DNA of 64,000 bases, taken from positions 341,744 to 405,743 of the forward strand of contig MNCI01004050.1 of assembly GCA_015680685.1 (NCBI GenBank). Reading direction: 5' to 3'. This document shows positions 45,371 to 57,720 of the stretch, piece after piece. A program made the position numbers and the translations under genes. This DNA comes from Gnetum montanum. Taxonomy: Eukaryota > Streptophyta > Gnetopsida > Gnetales > Gnetaceae. Every line of letters begins with the position of its first letter. Position 1 is the stretch's first letter. Under the pieces are notes generated by a model. The model made no database searches. It was given only the letters and a program-made list of their open reading frames with translations, and had not been told where the DNA came from.

Positions 45371-47929
45371 CATAGATCCAATTAGATACAGCATGAGTAA
45401 GCATCACAATGTGGATCCTAGACAATGTTTTGTTTGAAGAAGACTTGAAGGAATTTGATATAGAGGAAGATGAAGAAATAGGGTTTTCAACTGCAAGTGT
45501 ATTTGAGGGCTTAGGCAGATTTCATAGTCAGAAAAAAAGTCTTTTATTTGATAATTATCTGAACCACTTAGTTGATGAACAGGTTATAGGTTAATGGCCC
45601 TGGTAGCATTGCATTGTTACGATTAAGCTAGGAGTTTACCTTGCATAGGTGGAGCAAGTGGTAGTCGTGCAGTTGAAGGAGGAAAATGTGTAGGAATAGA
45701 AGGAGGATAGGGGTAAGAGGTGGTATTGCTTCTTGCATGTGGAGAATGAGTTCGATAATAATCAGAAGGATGGTAATGAGATTGGAAAGTAGAAATGTGA
45801 CTAGAGGAGTCACATGGAAACAAGGGTTGCTGAATGTAATACCCATATGAATCAGGTTATCTGCATGGGTATTATTGCCTTGGTGGTGCTAGCACCCATG
45901 ACTATGGTTGCTACCACTATTGATATTACTCATATGGTTGCGGAGGAGTTCCACTTGGATAATACTATTGTGGCTAATGGAATTTCCTAGAGTTACCTTG
46001 AGGATAAGGTAATCTTTTGGATATTTTCCTTTGTGTTACTCATGGATTCAAAGCATACACCCCAGACTCCTGTAAGTGTGGCACTATGGGGCAACATCCC
46101 TTAAGATGTTTATACTGGTACATGTCACACCCACTATCATAATCTAATTCACTTTCCATAACTTCCTCTATTGTAGCAATCTTGCCCTTACCTTTTTGAT
46201 AAGCATGTTCAACTTCCTTGCACCTCTTGCACTCACGATCACTACCTTATTCTTTGCACTCTTTAGCAATTTTTAGGACAACTTGAAATTTACTGTCCAT
46301 GGAGTCCCATAACTAATCAACCTTGGCCATAATTTTAGATTGAAATTTTTGAAGTGGCAAGGCTTTCCTATTTGCCATCTCATCAAGTGCTGATTCTTCC
46401 TCACTATCACAAAATCAAACCTCCCTCTTGCAAATCGAAGGATTGTAATTATACTCTTCTACTCTTTCTTGTTTTCTCAATTTACCTTCCTCTTTAGCTA
46501 CCTACTTAATCAATCTTTGGATCTAATGGATGCTTAATTTTGATAGTCACCCTTGGGCATAGATGCCAAGGGTTCTCCTAGTTTTAAATTAAAGCTTGTC
46601 TACTATGTGGCAAAGTTCTAGTTAAGAATAACCATGGCTAGGACATTTGTGCATTAAAGAATAGTATCGGCCAATAGTGGCATCCAAAGGTTTGTGTGTT
46701 CCTTATTTCTAGCCTTGGATCTACCTTCTCAAGTTGGACACTCTAGAGTATGTTTGATATTTGTTATTGAACAATTCAAGCATTATACTCCATCGTCTGA
46801 TAGATTCTAGGTCAAAGGACTAGTACCAGTTTTCTAGTTCTTTAATGAGTGTCTATGGGAATAACTTAAGCTTTTGCCATTTATTCTCTATGTTTTGCAA
46901 GGCACATGCATCTTGAAAAGCTTGGAGAAGATTCTATGGATTTGAGTTATATCTACCTTTGAACCTAGGGCTATTGTTCATATCTAGTCTTTTGATTTGA
47001 CTATCCTTTACATGCCTTGTTGGAATTTTTACTACCTCTGCAACATTTATCATACTCTAAGTAGCAAGCAAAGGCTCATCAAGGCCTTTATTTTGGTGCC
47101 TATGATGCCCTCTACTACCCCTTCGTTCATGGCATTGTGTCTCTCTTGAGTGCTCGCACCCCTGGTCTTACCTTGCCTAATGGTCCCATTGATCATTTCA
47201 GTTCCTTCAGTCACCTCTATCACAGTTGCACCCTTCACAATTTCAATCAAAGCTAGAAGGAGAGGATAATGATAAAGGTGAAGAGGAAGGAGTACTAGCA
47301 CCATCACAGTGCCTGCTACCACCTCTTTGGTGATCATGACCATGATCACGATCTTGCTTCTTATCTACATCCCCACCTTGACTTGCCTCTTTGGATCCTT
47401 CTTTGTCATTGGATCCCTTCTTACCAGAACTAGGATTGTGAATCGTGGACTACAAGTTCTAGTTTTGACCTCCTTCACCAAAGTCAAAGAAAGGGATTTC
47501 ACTAAATGGAAAACCCCCAAAGAAGGTCTCTCCACCATATTTCTGGTATAATAGGAATGAGGAATCATTAAATCTTGTTCCCTTCATAGATTCATAATGT
47601 TTTTCTAATTGGCAATCTCTAAGACATTGTGCCTCAGTGGGATGATAATCCATGGCATCACTATCCTACACTACGTAGTCAGCATGAAGTCCTTGGAGAC
47701 CCCATCGTATGAGCATTTGTTGGAGCATTGCAGGAACAGATTGATCGAGTGGTAACACAATGTTACCCTCCATGTCACACTACCATAGCTATTCATCCTG
47801 GTGTAGGATGAAAGTGAAATTTAATACATATTCATCAGTATGAGCATATAACACTCAGTATTATTGAGGCACCAATGGATGTACTTCGTCAGACTTGGGT
47901 AGAGAATCACTCCTATGAGAAGAAGACAT
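45371..47929 (-). pseudogene. gag: B2 gag, degraded
   Basis: Starts at ATG 47929 (MSSSHRSDSLPKSDE), 138 bp after the primer-binding site. A fairly clean stretch 47653-47459 reads MDYHPTEAQCLRDCQLEKHY. Then come a Gly/Ser/His/Arg-rich region (47.4-47.2 kb), a capsid region, and a possible metal-binding remnant near 46.12 kb (CDMYQYKH then CC). A proline-rich part is at 45823-45623. Co-linear with B1 gag. Confidence 0.75.
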
Positions 47930-48089
47930 TTTATGTTAGAAAAATGAAAATTCAGTGTGCTTCTTAAAATTGTTGTAGTAATCTTAAAATGTCATATGAC
48001 TATAAGGTTCATTTCAATGATTTGAATAATTTTTACTAAATCCTAGATAGTGCACGAAATAACCAAAAAGTCCCTAGCAATGGTACAAA
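47930..48089 (-). other. Leader and primer-binding site of B2
   Basis: The minus strand reads TTTGTACCATTGCTAGGGAC immediately after the LTR end at 48090, a decayed TGGCACCATTGC-like site. The remaining bases to the gag ATG are an AT-rich leader. Confidence 0.65.
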
Positions 48090-48928
48090 TGATGAGTGAT
48101 GAGGTACCCCTACACCCAACCATATGAATCACTAAGGCATTCACATGTGATTTGGTCAAATTCCATGGACCTATAGTTCTCTAGTGCACTAATTCTCAGG
48201 AAGTGAAATGGGTGTTGAGAACCTTCGTTGTCTTTCCAACTACACTTGTGAAGCTCAAGGATATGGTTTAAGTGTAATTAAGGCACATGATTTTTATTAA
48301 TTTATATGTTTTGTAAGTTTAATTGCCTACAACAAGTATATAAGGTAGAAGAATTTAATATCTAATTATTCTACTGGCTAGCTAGCCTAACACAAGTACC
48401 TATTCCCACTTTATAAAAACATCCTAAACATGTATAGCACTTCTAGGCTACCAAACATTAAGTGTTTCTAGGTTACCAAGTGCTACATGTATGTTCAAAG
48501 TGGTTGTTCTTATGTTCATTAATAACTAAAAATTAATTGCTTAATTAAAGCATATTGAAATGAAGTGCATAAATATTAAATGCATCAAAGAAATGTTTAA
48601 TCTATTCTCAGTGCTGCAAGGTTGATCAAAATGGTTTGTTTTTATTCCCATCACACAGCTATGGTTAGGTACATTAGTGTTTGAACAAAGATTCGTACAC
48701 ACTCAAACTCTTGCTACAGGCACTCAGAAAATATTCTAACTCTAAAAAAAAAAAAACAAACTGCAACAGCTTCACTATCTATGAAAAAAAAACTGACATG
48801 AAAATCATGAGCCCAAGCACTATATTTATAGGCTAGCATATACCTCGCAATATCAAATATTTGACATCGCATCTTAGGCTCCGACATTAAGTATCCGATG
48901 TCAAGGCTCCAATATCGGGTACTCGACA
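48090..48928 (-). repeat. Shared middle LTR of B2/B3, 839 bp
   Basis: Left edge TGATGAGTGATGAGG with the primer-binding site beyond it; right edge GGTACTCGACA with a polypurine tract beyond it (ATGGGGGGTA on the minus strand). Having both signals means it is the internal LTR of a tandem pair. Its start is TGTCGAG instead of TGATGAG. Confidence 0.85.
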
Positions 48929-49109
48929 TACCCCCCATAATTAAATGAAAACCTATCCTCAAGTTCCTTTACAAAATTGGAAAGGTATGGGATTATTAAC
49001 TAACTCTTGACATAACAAAACTAAGTGCCTGAGTGTACAAATCAACATCATTACAAAATTGATGGTGTTCATGACACAAAATTGAACACCATGACATGAC
49101 TACTTAAAA
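48929..49109 (-). other. B3 polypurine tract and 3' UTR
   Basis: ATGGGGGGTA abuts the LTR at 48928/48929, followed by the conserved CCTTTCC/AATTTTGTAAAG-type tail seen in B0-B2. No gene. Confidence 0.7.
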
Positions 49110-51992
49110 CTAAACAACACATCCTCTAAGGGCATGAAAGCAACTAAGAAGATCAAACACTCCTAGGTGGTGAAGTCTCCTAAGGTTCGGAAGAACCTTC
49201 GCTAGCTTTAGATGTGTGTAGTGGATGAGGCGGCTATGGCTATTCTGTTGCAGTTGCAACCTCTAGTGGAAGGAAAAAGGCATTTAGTAATGCCTTCATC
49301 TTCTCCTCCTTGCTTCAAGGATCATTCATAGTCCACAGCATTGCTAATGTGGGCTTAAAGGAGGATATCCCACATACAAGGCCTTACTAGAAATAGCTCC
49401 TTGATGTTGATAAACCAGGTAGTGAATTCTTTACATTCAACATCAAATACCCTCACTATGTTCTATAGCTTCTGGTAGTCATCCATTCTTTTGACTAGGT
49501 TCTCAGCAGTAGATCTCTAATAAGTGTGTTTTCCCTTGAGAATCTAGAGTTCAATGTTTGCCACTATAATATTTTGCTTGGTGTCCTTGCAGTGCTTGAA
49601 CTTGGCCTCATACAATAAGTATAAGCTAGCCACCTACTTTTCCAATTTTAACCACAACTATCTAGTAGTTAACATAGCCAGGATTGTGTACCAGAGATTG
49701 GTTAGCTCCATGTATTCTACCATTTCCTCTATCTACAACTCCTTTAGGAGAATTTCTACCTTATTATACTGATCAATCCCATCAATGATGGGCTACCATA
49801 ATTCATATCCTTGTTGGAGTTGCTAGAGGGTCTCATTTACCTTTGCATTTTCCACTTGAATATGTTTCTTATTTACTTCTTTCTATAGGTAGACCTAGTC
49901 TTTGTAGTGATCCTTGACTCTCTTGAATTTAAGAGCCTCTAATTTCCAAGTGGCTACCTCTATTGTAGTCTTATGATGAAGGGCACAGACCTCTTCCATG
50001 GAGAGGTTTCTAATCTTACCTACCAATCTCCTTAACTCTATGTTTGCTCTAGCTAGTTGTTCCTACTTTTGATGGATAAAGTAGGTCAACTATTGTTTAT
50101 GTGCATCAACATTTTGCAAGAGATGGTTTTCTACAATTAGCTACACATTGTCCCGAAGGGTTAGATCCAAGGCCTTCTGAATCTTTTGTTAGATAGCCTC
50201 TGCTAAGGATCGGTAGAACACCATCATCTCCATCACACCATCAACCCCTTTCAGCTTGGTGTGAAGCTATTTAAGAGCTTCATCTATTGTCAATGTTGGG
50301 TTGAGAAATGCAGGGTCAACAATCTGGGCTCTCAATTCAACAACTTTAGCAGCCAAGCATACATTCAGCTCCTTAACTATTTTAAGATGCCTTTCCAAAA
50401 TGAAGTTCTTGTCCCTTGCCTCTAGCAGTTCCTACTGGGTTACAGTAATACTATTTGGAAGATCAAAGACATCTGGAAGTGATTACCTGATTCCCACCAG
50501 TTGGTCTAGTAGTTCTTCATGTTGTGCTACACTTAATTTGTTGCTTATGGTTCCTATTGACATCTTTGAGTATAGTGACATCTAGTATAGATCTCATAGG
50601 TGCATTGAGTATTTCAGCAATCCTTTTAGCAACTACCTTTGCAACTATTTTTTTCCCTTGGTGCTACATCACCAGTATTGTTGCCCCCTTGCCTTCCTCC
50701 AAGCACACTGAGAAGGTTGTGGAATTCCCAGAAATATTTTGAAGTGGCTGCTATTTTGAGAGAGATATTGTTACCTCTTTGGTGCTAAGATTCAACCTCA
50801 TGGATAACTATGTTCGTTAGGCAAAGAAAATGGATCCACCACCTCCCATTAGGCTGACTATTTAGGCCACCTCATTTAGGTGACTCATCGTTGGCCAATG
50901 CATAGATGGATCCCCAACACTTGCACCTACTCATTACTCTTGCTCACTCAATCATTTTCGATACTCGTGCAACCATTGAGGTGTTGTACCAATGTCTAGC
51001 ATACTTTTCTAAGTGGCATGTTGAGGTGGTGGCTACTACTCCTTTTCTTGAATGGTTGTTGCAAGCATTTTTTCCTTCATCATCACCACCTAATTAGTGA
51101 TCAGAGCACATCGAACAACATCATTTGTATAGCAAACTATCCCCTCCATTCAACATAATTTTCTAATGAGGCATGGGAAGGGGAGTTCCTTCCTTCCACA
51201 TTCATTTTTCTTAAACCACCAGATAGATCAGCTATGGAAGGTTGATAGGGAGTCTCCCACTTAGGGTAGTGCATGCACAGAAAAAAAAGGTAGTGATCTT
51301 GCTAGGCCTCACCATTGGGTTTAGGTAAAAGATCACAATCTTGTAGTGAATTCTTTCTATCAGTGTAAGCATGTCATACTCTTTGTGGTAAACACCATAG
51401 AATTATTGCACCCATTCCTTTTTGATGCTAGGATTTGCCTACATCGAAATCTCAGCAAGATTTGCCCTAGTTTCTAGCAATCCAAGTGCTTTAGCAATGG
51501 CCAACACTAAGTAAGACACTAGGATATCCTTGATTTTGACCATTAAACTAGCCTGCTTGTTGTTCCAAAATAAGAACATCTCTCACATATACCACTCCCT
51601 ACCAGATGTGATAATTGGCCACATGGAAGAGGTCTTCAGTTGGTCCTATACCTCCTTAAGTGCTTGCTTAAGAAAAGAGCCAAAGTTTAACTCCTAGAGG
51701 ACTATTTTTTGGACCTTTCTTAATATGATTAATTTATGCATGCCTCCATTAAGGTTACCTCAAGGTTTTCTTGCTGAGCTAGTGCCTCATCTCAGTGGGA
51801 ATGTTGTGTTGTTGTTACTGGTTCTAGAATCTAATGAATGGATTCCACTTTGGCCTCTTCCTTAAGAGGACCTATGGCATGGGTTGCAATTGGTTCTTCC
51901 TAGGCCTATTCTTGGCCCCTTCCAATTCTTGGCCATTTCTCCCTTAGTTGAGACAATCCTTTTTCCTATGTGTGTTTTCCTTTCGATGCCAT
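49110..51992 (-). pseudogene. Third ORF of B3, the most readable full-length copy
   Basis: ATG at 51992 (MASKGKH) directly behind TGTTGTGATTGCAG, an intact acceptor-like sequence. About 960 codons with stops mostly TAG. N-terminal half: TSSMWPIITSGREWYM, MFLFWNNKQASL, VKIKDILVSYLVLAIAKAL, KKEWVQ, FYGVYHKEYDML. C-terminal half: predicted coiled coils (50.6-49.5 kb) and a tail like that of B0. Co-linear with B1 and B4. No membrane segment or known domain seen. An env-like function would be guesswork. Confidence 0.75.
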
Positions 51993-52437
51993 CTGCAATC
52001 ACAACACATCTGTGGACTAGTAGATATAATGTGTAACTTTGAATATTTAAATACCTTATCTCGTTAGTTACCCTTGGCAATGGTTGGACCATGGTAGATT
52101 GATTATTTTATTAATTAATTTTTATTATAAGTATCATCGAAGCTCATTAGAATGGCTTAACTTCTGTAATTTGGTGTCTAAATGTTGATTTCTTAGTTAA
52201 ACCTTTATGGGAGTTAGAAACATGGCAAAACATTTTCTATCAAAAATGACACATTTATGGCTTCCAAGACTAAGAGCTTACCTCCATGAGCTATAGGGAA
52301 GAAGAACGGAGTGATTTGAATAAATAGTGAGCAAGTTATGGGCTCTAGAAGCTTTTGGGTTCTAAAAACTTGAAAAACTCCCTTGGTGTTTGTGAGCAAA
52401 TGTGAAGCTTTATAAGGGGGGTTATGCATATTTGTAG
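51993..52437 (-). other. End of the B3 spacer upstream of the third ORF
   Basis: Noncoding, aligning with 22891-23330 of B1 (shared AAACCTTTATGGGAGTT and GAGCTTACCTCC). It is cut at 52437, where C begins. Confidence 0.7.
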
Positions 52438-53119
52438 TGAAACACCACCAAATCTAGACTATAGCATCCTAACTAAAAATTTTTCTAAGTTCTGAGACTA
52501 TGCTCTCCATTGCCTTAGAGCATAGTCAGCCTCTCATAGAAAGCGTAGCCAACATGAAAGGCCATTTTCTCACAATTTTGGCTAAGTGTTGAGACTATGC
52601 TCAACCCCATATGGGAGCGTAGTCAACCCCTAATGGAGAGTGTAGTCAACATGAAAGCCAATTTTTATAGATTTTTCTAAGTGTTGGGACTATGCTCTCC
52701 ACTACCCTAGAGCATAGTCAACCTCTATTGAAGAGCGTAGTCAACAAGAAGGCCAGTTTTGCAATTTTCTCTAAGTGTCAGCACAAAGCCAATTGTAGCA
52801 AATTTTCTAAAGTGTTGGGACTACACTCTCCATTTCCCTAGAGTGTAGTCAGCCTCTAATGAAGAGTGTAGTCAACACAAAGACCATTTTTTTACACAAA
52901 GTTGTAGACCATCATAGAACACCATAGTCCACCAGAGCACCACAGCCAATGATACACCATGGTAGCCAACCCAACTGATGTAGAAACCTTGGTGGAATGC
53001 CAGTCTTCATGGCCAAACACCTCCAAGATTGTGATTATGCTATCCCTTGTGCCCATTGTACACCATGTACCTTCTAACCCCTTTTGGTATTAACTACACT
53101 TAACCCCATTTAGGATGGT

Positions 53120-53165
<46 letters not shown>

Positions 53166-53201
53166 TACATTTTTAGCATTCTATTTGCATTTTTAGATAA
53201 G
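52438..53201 (+). repeat. 5' LTR of C, truncated at its 3' side
   Basis: Starts TGAAACACCACC and aligns with the reverse complement of the A LTRs. Four hairpin modules (52495-52560, 52595-52650, 52685-52745, 52815-52875) of the form GACTATGCTC...GAGCGTAGTC. After a (TC)21 run and TTTGCATTTT the LTR stops and jumps to sequence that in A lies about 100 bp upstream of gag. So the rest of the LTR, the primer-binding site and the leader tandem array are deleted. Confidence 0.8.
53122..53163. repeat. (TC)21 microsatellite
   Basis: An uninterrupted TC run. The same LTR position in A has only a short GA tract on the plus strand (2962-2977 and 15432-15446), so this is an expansion of an LTR-borne seed. 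Confidence 0.9.
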
Positions 53202-53226
53202 GATTAACAACCCTACAAATCTCATG

Positions 53227-55560
53227 ATGGTTGGACCAACGTAATTCCTTAGGCTACGTGACCAAGACCCAAAGTAAACCACACTCAACAATGAGCAATA
53301 CAATTTTATATGTGCAAAATTCCAAGGTTACCTATAGATCACCTTGACATAAAGGCAAAAAGGGACTTTGAACTAATCCACCAGGATGAATGGGAGTATA
53401 TCCCTTCCTCATTCAACATCATCCTACTCACAAAGTCCCATGACCAGTTGTATTCTAGCTCATTCGAGTAGGTGAGCACGACATGGAAACTAACTATGAG
53501 GAAGCTTTATAGGAGGAAAAGGATGAGTTTGAAGCTCACTTCGAACATAAGGCCCCCTTTCACACCATCTTCCAATAAGCGATCCCTAGTCTAGCCCCTC
53601 CTTGATTTAGTTTACCCATCCTTCCTAAGAAGGTCATAACATCGACATCACCTTCCCACTCCTTCAAGCTTACATCTATGCCTGAAGTGGTAACTCATCA
53701 AGTGCAATACATGCATTATGATGTAATAGCTCCCTTCAACTTGCCCTTTGTGGCATCATCTCAACCTACCTAGCCATCTTTGCTAGCAAAAATCATGCTA
53801 GCTAAGCCATATGTTCACATAGGGTCCATCTCCAAGCCCCAAATGACTCAAGCATCCTATGTTCCACCTATTTTTTCAGTACCCTCAACGTCATTCCAAC
53901 CCACACATGCATTGCTTGCCCCAATCACTATCCCTATAACACAGTTGATGCATCAAGCACCTCTCACAACCTATGACCAAGTCATGGGCCACATAGCTAG
54001 CACAGTGGATAGCACAACTAGTGCAGCTAGTTGAAACATCCTAAAATTTAGACTAAGCATTCCAACTAATCCAAACCTTGACAGAAGAGGTGAAGTGACT
54101 CAAAATCACCTCCTCTAAAACTGTCAAAGTGATGGAGTTTTACTAGGACAACCCTATAAGTCTTGCGGTCCCACCTCTAACTCTACCAACTGGGGTCCCA
54201 CTACCTCAATTCACCAAATACAACAGCGAAGGAGACCCCAACATGCATTTGGTCACATTCAAGTCTGAGTGCCTACTACTGTAGGCATGGCCACATGCCA
54301 TCACATGCATATTAGCCATGTCATTGACCTACAAAGCATTAGACTAGTACCGTGTGTTTCCTAGAGGATCTATCTCCTCTCTAGAAGACCCTTGACCCAA
54401 TTCGTGACACACTTCAAGTACAACCTAAATCCAAAAGCAACCTTGGACCAACTAATGCAAGTCAAACAGGGCCACCTAGATCCCATGCAAAAATTCACCC
54501 AATGATGGAGTGCTTTGTTAAAAGAAATATAAGAAACCATAGCCAAGGCACATCTCTAAGCTATTTTCAAAAGTGTGGTTAATGATTTCATAAAGTCAAA
54601 GCTATACTACTTAGGCTTGCAATCCCTAAGCTATGTCTTTGCCTAAACCAAGAGCATAGAGGACATGGCAAAATCTAGTAAGGACCTGGCCTATGTGGCC
54701 TACAAGAACCAGCACATGAGGTGAGACAAGGATAAGGGAAAGCAAACTACAATGGTGGCAACGATAGCCAAAAAGGCCAAGGAAACCAACTAGGGGTTGA
54801 CGACTAGGCCACCCAAAGCCCCAGACAACAAAAAAGCTACCCACCTAAACACCAAGGCAACCAACCTACCTACATCTGTAGTTGCCATGATGCAAGTTGG
54901 TCAAAGGCCTAACTTTGAGCACAAGCATTGCTCCAAGAACACCCCGTTGCCACTAAAGCCCTTAGAGTTGCTAGAAAAATTGTTAAAGGCTAGGTGCATC
55001 CAATATAAGAAAATGTCTAAGGATGCCCATAAAAGGCATGATAGATACTACAAGCTACTTAGAAACCCCACCTTGGCTACACCAAATGAGCCCCTAGTTT
55101 CAAGAAATTTCAAGCCACCATTACCACCAATTTTCTAGTCATAGCACAGACTTTTTCCTAGCCTTGTAAGATAATCTACAAAGGATGATTGATAAATGCA
55201 AGTTGGTCCTCAATGCTACAAACCTAGTTAAGCCCAAAACCAATCCATGAGGATGTACAAGGATCCTCTCAATGCGAGCAATGTTGGCTATGCCATAAAC
55301 ACTATCAGCGTTGATGACAACCCAAAACTGATGCAATAGCCATTCATGATCCATGTGCCCTCTGGAAATTCAAGGGTCCCCTCAACCCATACAGCTTCAA
55401 GGCCCCCTTTCGTCATTAGAATGCCACCTCAAGCACCTACAATGCCCTTTGTGTTTAGGGCCCCATAGCATGTCGCAACAACAACAGTTCATCCACCCTT
55501 CATTGTTAGGGCACGACAATGTACTAACCCTTCACTTGTCCAAACCCTAGCAGTAGTTAA
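53227..55560 (+). pseudogene. gag: Element C gag, degraded
   Basis: The likely start is ATG at 53227. An open part at 53780-54034 is proline/serine/threonine-rich. The capsid block at about 54.23-54.42 kb reads GDPNMHLVTFKSECLLL, then LAMSLTYKALD and SISSLEDP. KMSKDAHKRHDRYYKLLRNP lies at about 55.0 kb and the zinc-knuckle remnant (LQRMIDKCKL) at about 55.18 kb. Co-linear with the A gag. Stops are mainly TAG in place of CAG. Confidence 0.82.
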
Positions 55561-56460
55561 TGCATTGGTCCCTTCCCATCCAAGGGTCAATCCTACTGGC
55601 AACATCAATAGATCCTCTAGGTGGTAACCCGGGAGACCCAATGAACATCTTGCAAATAGAATAATTAGACAATGTCAAGACTAACAAATTCTTGGTTCAC
55701 CAAAGCCAACCCCTATATCTACAATTCCCATGGTCAAAACAACTAAGGAGGCCACAACCAGAAAATCGCAACCAAGCACTGAGGCCCCTACATAGGCCAA
55801 GCCAACAAAGCTCAAGTTGGCTCCCTAAGAAATCTATCTCTTAGGACACATGAAGGAAGTTAAAGCCAAAAAAAACATGACCAATGGCAATGAATTCATG
55901 GATGCATTAGCCCAAGTCAAGCAAGTGCTTAAGTAAAAAAATACAACACTAAGCTTGTATGACTTGATCATGACCTCATCTGTCCATCGAAAAGCATTGG
56001 TGCAAATGTTAACCTTTGTTCCTGTTACAGAGGACATCTTTGTAGATGAGACCTCCATCCATGCAATGATGTTGTCTCCCACACCATAGGAATTGAGTTC
56101 CACATCCCTAGTGTTTCACAATGAAGCAATCAAGGTCAATCCCAAGAGAGGCAAGGTCATAACAACTCCCATGTTCATTACCATACACGTTGGGCAATGT
56201 AAGACTCATAGAGTGCACGTCAATGATAGAATAGTAATAAACATTATATCATACACTGTTGTGGACAAGCTAGGCCTCATAGACCAAATCAAACCAATCA
56301 AATCCACATGCTTGAAATCCTTCAATGGATCACGTGTTGTCATTAGGTGCACCATAACTATAGCTTTTGTAGCAGGGGAGCAATTCCCCACCACTGCTAA
56401 ATTCATTATTGTAGAGGAAATGTAGGGCTTTAACTTAATACTGGACAAGCCTTAGCTAGC
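55561..56460 (+). pseudogene. pro: Element C aspartic protease, partly open
   Basis: An open stretch of 110 codons (56093-56425) aligns with the A protease: VITTPMFITIHV, then VVDKLGLIDQIKP and GEQFPTTAKFII. The active-site turn reads NDRIV (D-S/T-G-A expected). A second block before it (55.9-56.09 kb) matches FVPVTEDIFVDETSIHA-type sequence of A. The C-terminal I-L-G-R-P-W motif is decayed. Confidence 0.8.
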
Positions 56461-57130
56461 CCAATTATGAGCCATCTGCTCTCCAATTCATTAGGAGATC
56501 CACATTTCATATGAAGGTGGTCAAGTTATTATCCATGGTGATAACACTGCCCCTCTGGCCATCAACAATGTAGATATGGAAAGAGATCAAAGGTTGAATT
56601 TCCTAATGATGCACTTGTGGTAGACAACGAAATGCATGAGGCTAACACACTCAAAGAAGCAATGAAAGCCAACAACCACCCAAAGGATGCCCTTTGGGTA
56701 GAGTTTCCCTTTAACGTAGCAAGTGAGGGTCAAGGACACTATCGAATAGTGCAATCTAGGCTGTACACGCCCCCTAACCCACACTAGGTTAGGAAGCAAT
56801 TTCATGACTAAGGTATCCCCTTAGTTCAAAATATGCTAGGCGCCCACCCATTATTCACCTTCACACATTCTATATTCTATTGGTTTCTCATGTAGCATTT
56901 TTTTTGCTTAGATTAGCATTATTTTCTACTTATTGTTTCCTATGCTATTATGCATCAGTTTGCTTTGTTCACACATTTGTTTTCTTTGTTTATGCATTCA
57001 TCTGCTTTGTTTATGCATTCACTCATTTAGTTTACCCTTTTGCAATTATTAAGTTAATGCATGAAAAATATCAAAGTGCATAAAAATCATAAACATGAAA
57101 AATTATCAAAAAGAGAGATAGCAACATGCA
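56461..57130 (+). other. Remnant downstream of protease in C; polymerase genes absent
   Basis: The first 120 bp still align with A (FHMKVVKLLSMVITLP-like frame). The rest is noncoding. The RT, RNase H and integrase expected here (about 4 kb) are missing. A TTTGTTTATGCATTCA repeat lies at 56980-57020. Confidence 0.55.
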
Positions 57131-57410
57131 GCCCACAATGACCTTAAACTAGCAATCTATGGCCCAAAATGACCTTAAACTAGCAATATAAGGCCTTAAA
57201 CTATTGCCCTTAATTCCATCATCAGTGGCCCAAGATGGTCCTAAACTATCATCGTGGCCCAGAATGGCCTTAAACTATTGAAATGGCCTAAATGGCCTAA
57301 AAAAACTAGCATCAGCCCTCCTACTATGGCCTTAAACTGGCATGGGGCCCATCAAGGCTTTAATCTAACAATAGACTCACTACGGCTCGCAATGGCCCAG
57401 ACTCGCATGC
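57131..57410 (+). repeat. Degenerate tandem repeat in the 3' UTR of C
   Basis: About eight copies of a unit such as GGCCCAAAATGACCTTAAAC with 30-38-bp spacing. It is the counterpart of 7925-8190 in A in reversed orientation, matching the reversed element. Confidence 0.75.
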
Positions 57411-57627
57411 AAGCATCATAAAAGTTTACACATACCGAATGATCATCCATAGCCAATGTAATATGCACAATAATACATAACATGAATAGCATCACATAGG
57501 CAAAAATGTAGTAAAAAAGAAGCCCAATGGAAGGTACATCTGGTCATGCTTAACCAATAGCACTAGGTGGGGATGCAGGTTCTTCTTCCTCCACTACATC
57601 ATTGGGGCCTGTGGTGTCACCTAGTAC

Positions 57628-57720
57628 CTACCACAACCATTAGCAAATATGTGCAATTAGTAAGCATGCATGTATTATACGAGCTAACTAATACGTAAAA
57701 GCATAAGAAAATTAACCAAC
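57628..57720 (-). other. Predicted intron, antisense gene of C (93 bp)
   Basis: Donor CTCTCAG/GTTGGT and acceptor TTGTGGTAG. A CTAAC-type branch site is available (minus strand TGCTAATGG). It lies between the AGPSQ-ending exon and the last exon. Confidence 0.5.

Larger units (their letters stand above)
38836..52437 (-). mobile_element. Three-LTR-type Athila-like tandem array: B2 plus the remnant B3
   Basis: Reading the minus strand from the right: B3 spacer and third ORF (52437-49110), polypurine tract (48929-48938), an LTR (48090-48928), primer-binding site (48067-48089), then a B2 body with gag, pol and a deleted third ORF, polypurine tract (39697-39706) and LTR (38836-39696). The middle LTR therefore serves as the 3' LTR of B3 and the 5' LTR of B2. 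The upstream part of B3 was removed or displaced where C begins at 52438. Confidence 0.8.

Noticed and set aside
45409-45594. Acidic 61-codon plus-strand frame
   Set aside because: Lies opposite the gag/protease junction of B2, with no counterpart in B1.
49110-51992. Calling the third ORF an envelope gene
   Set aside because: Only its position fits; I see no signal peptide, membrane segment or cleavage motif.
55834-56103. Minus-strand 89-codon frame in C
   Set aside because: Complement of the protease region; the plus strand carries the homology to A.
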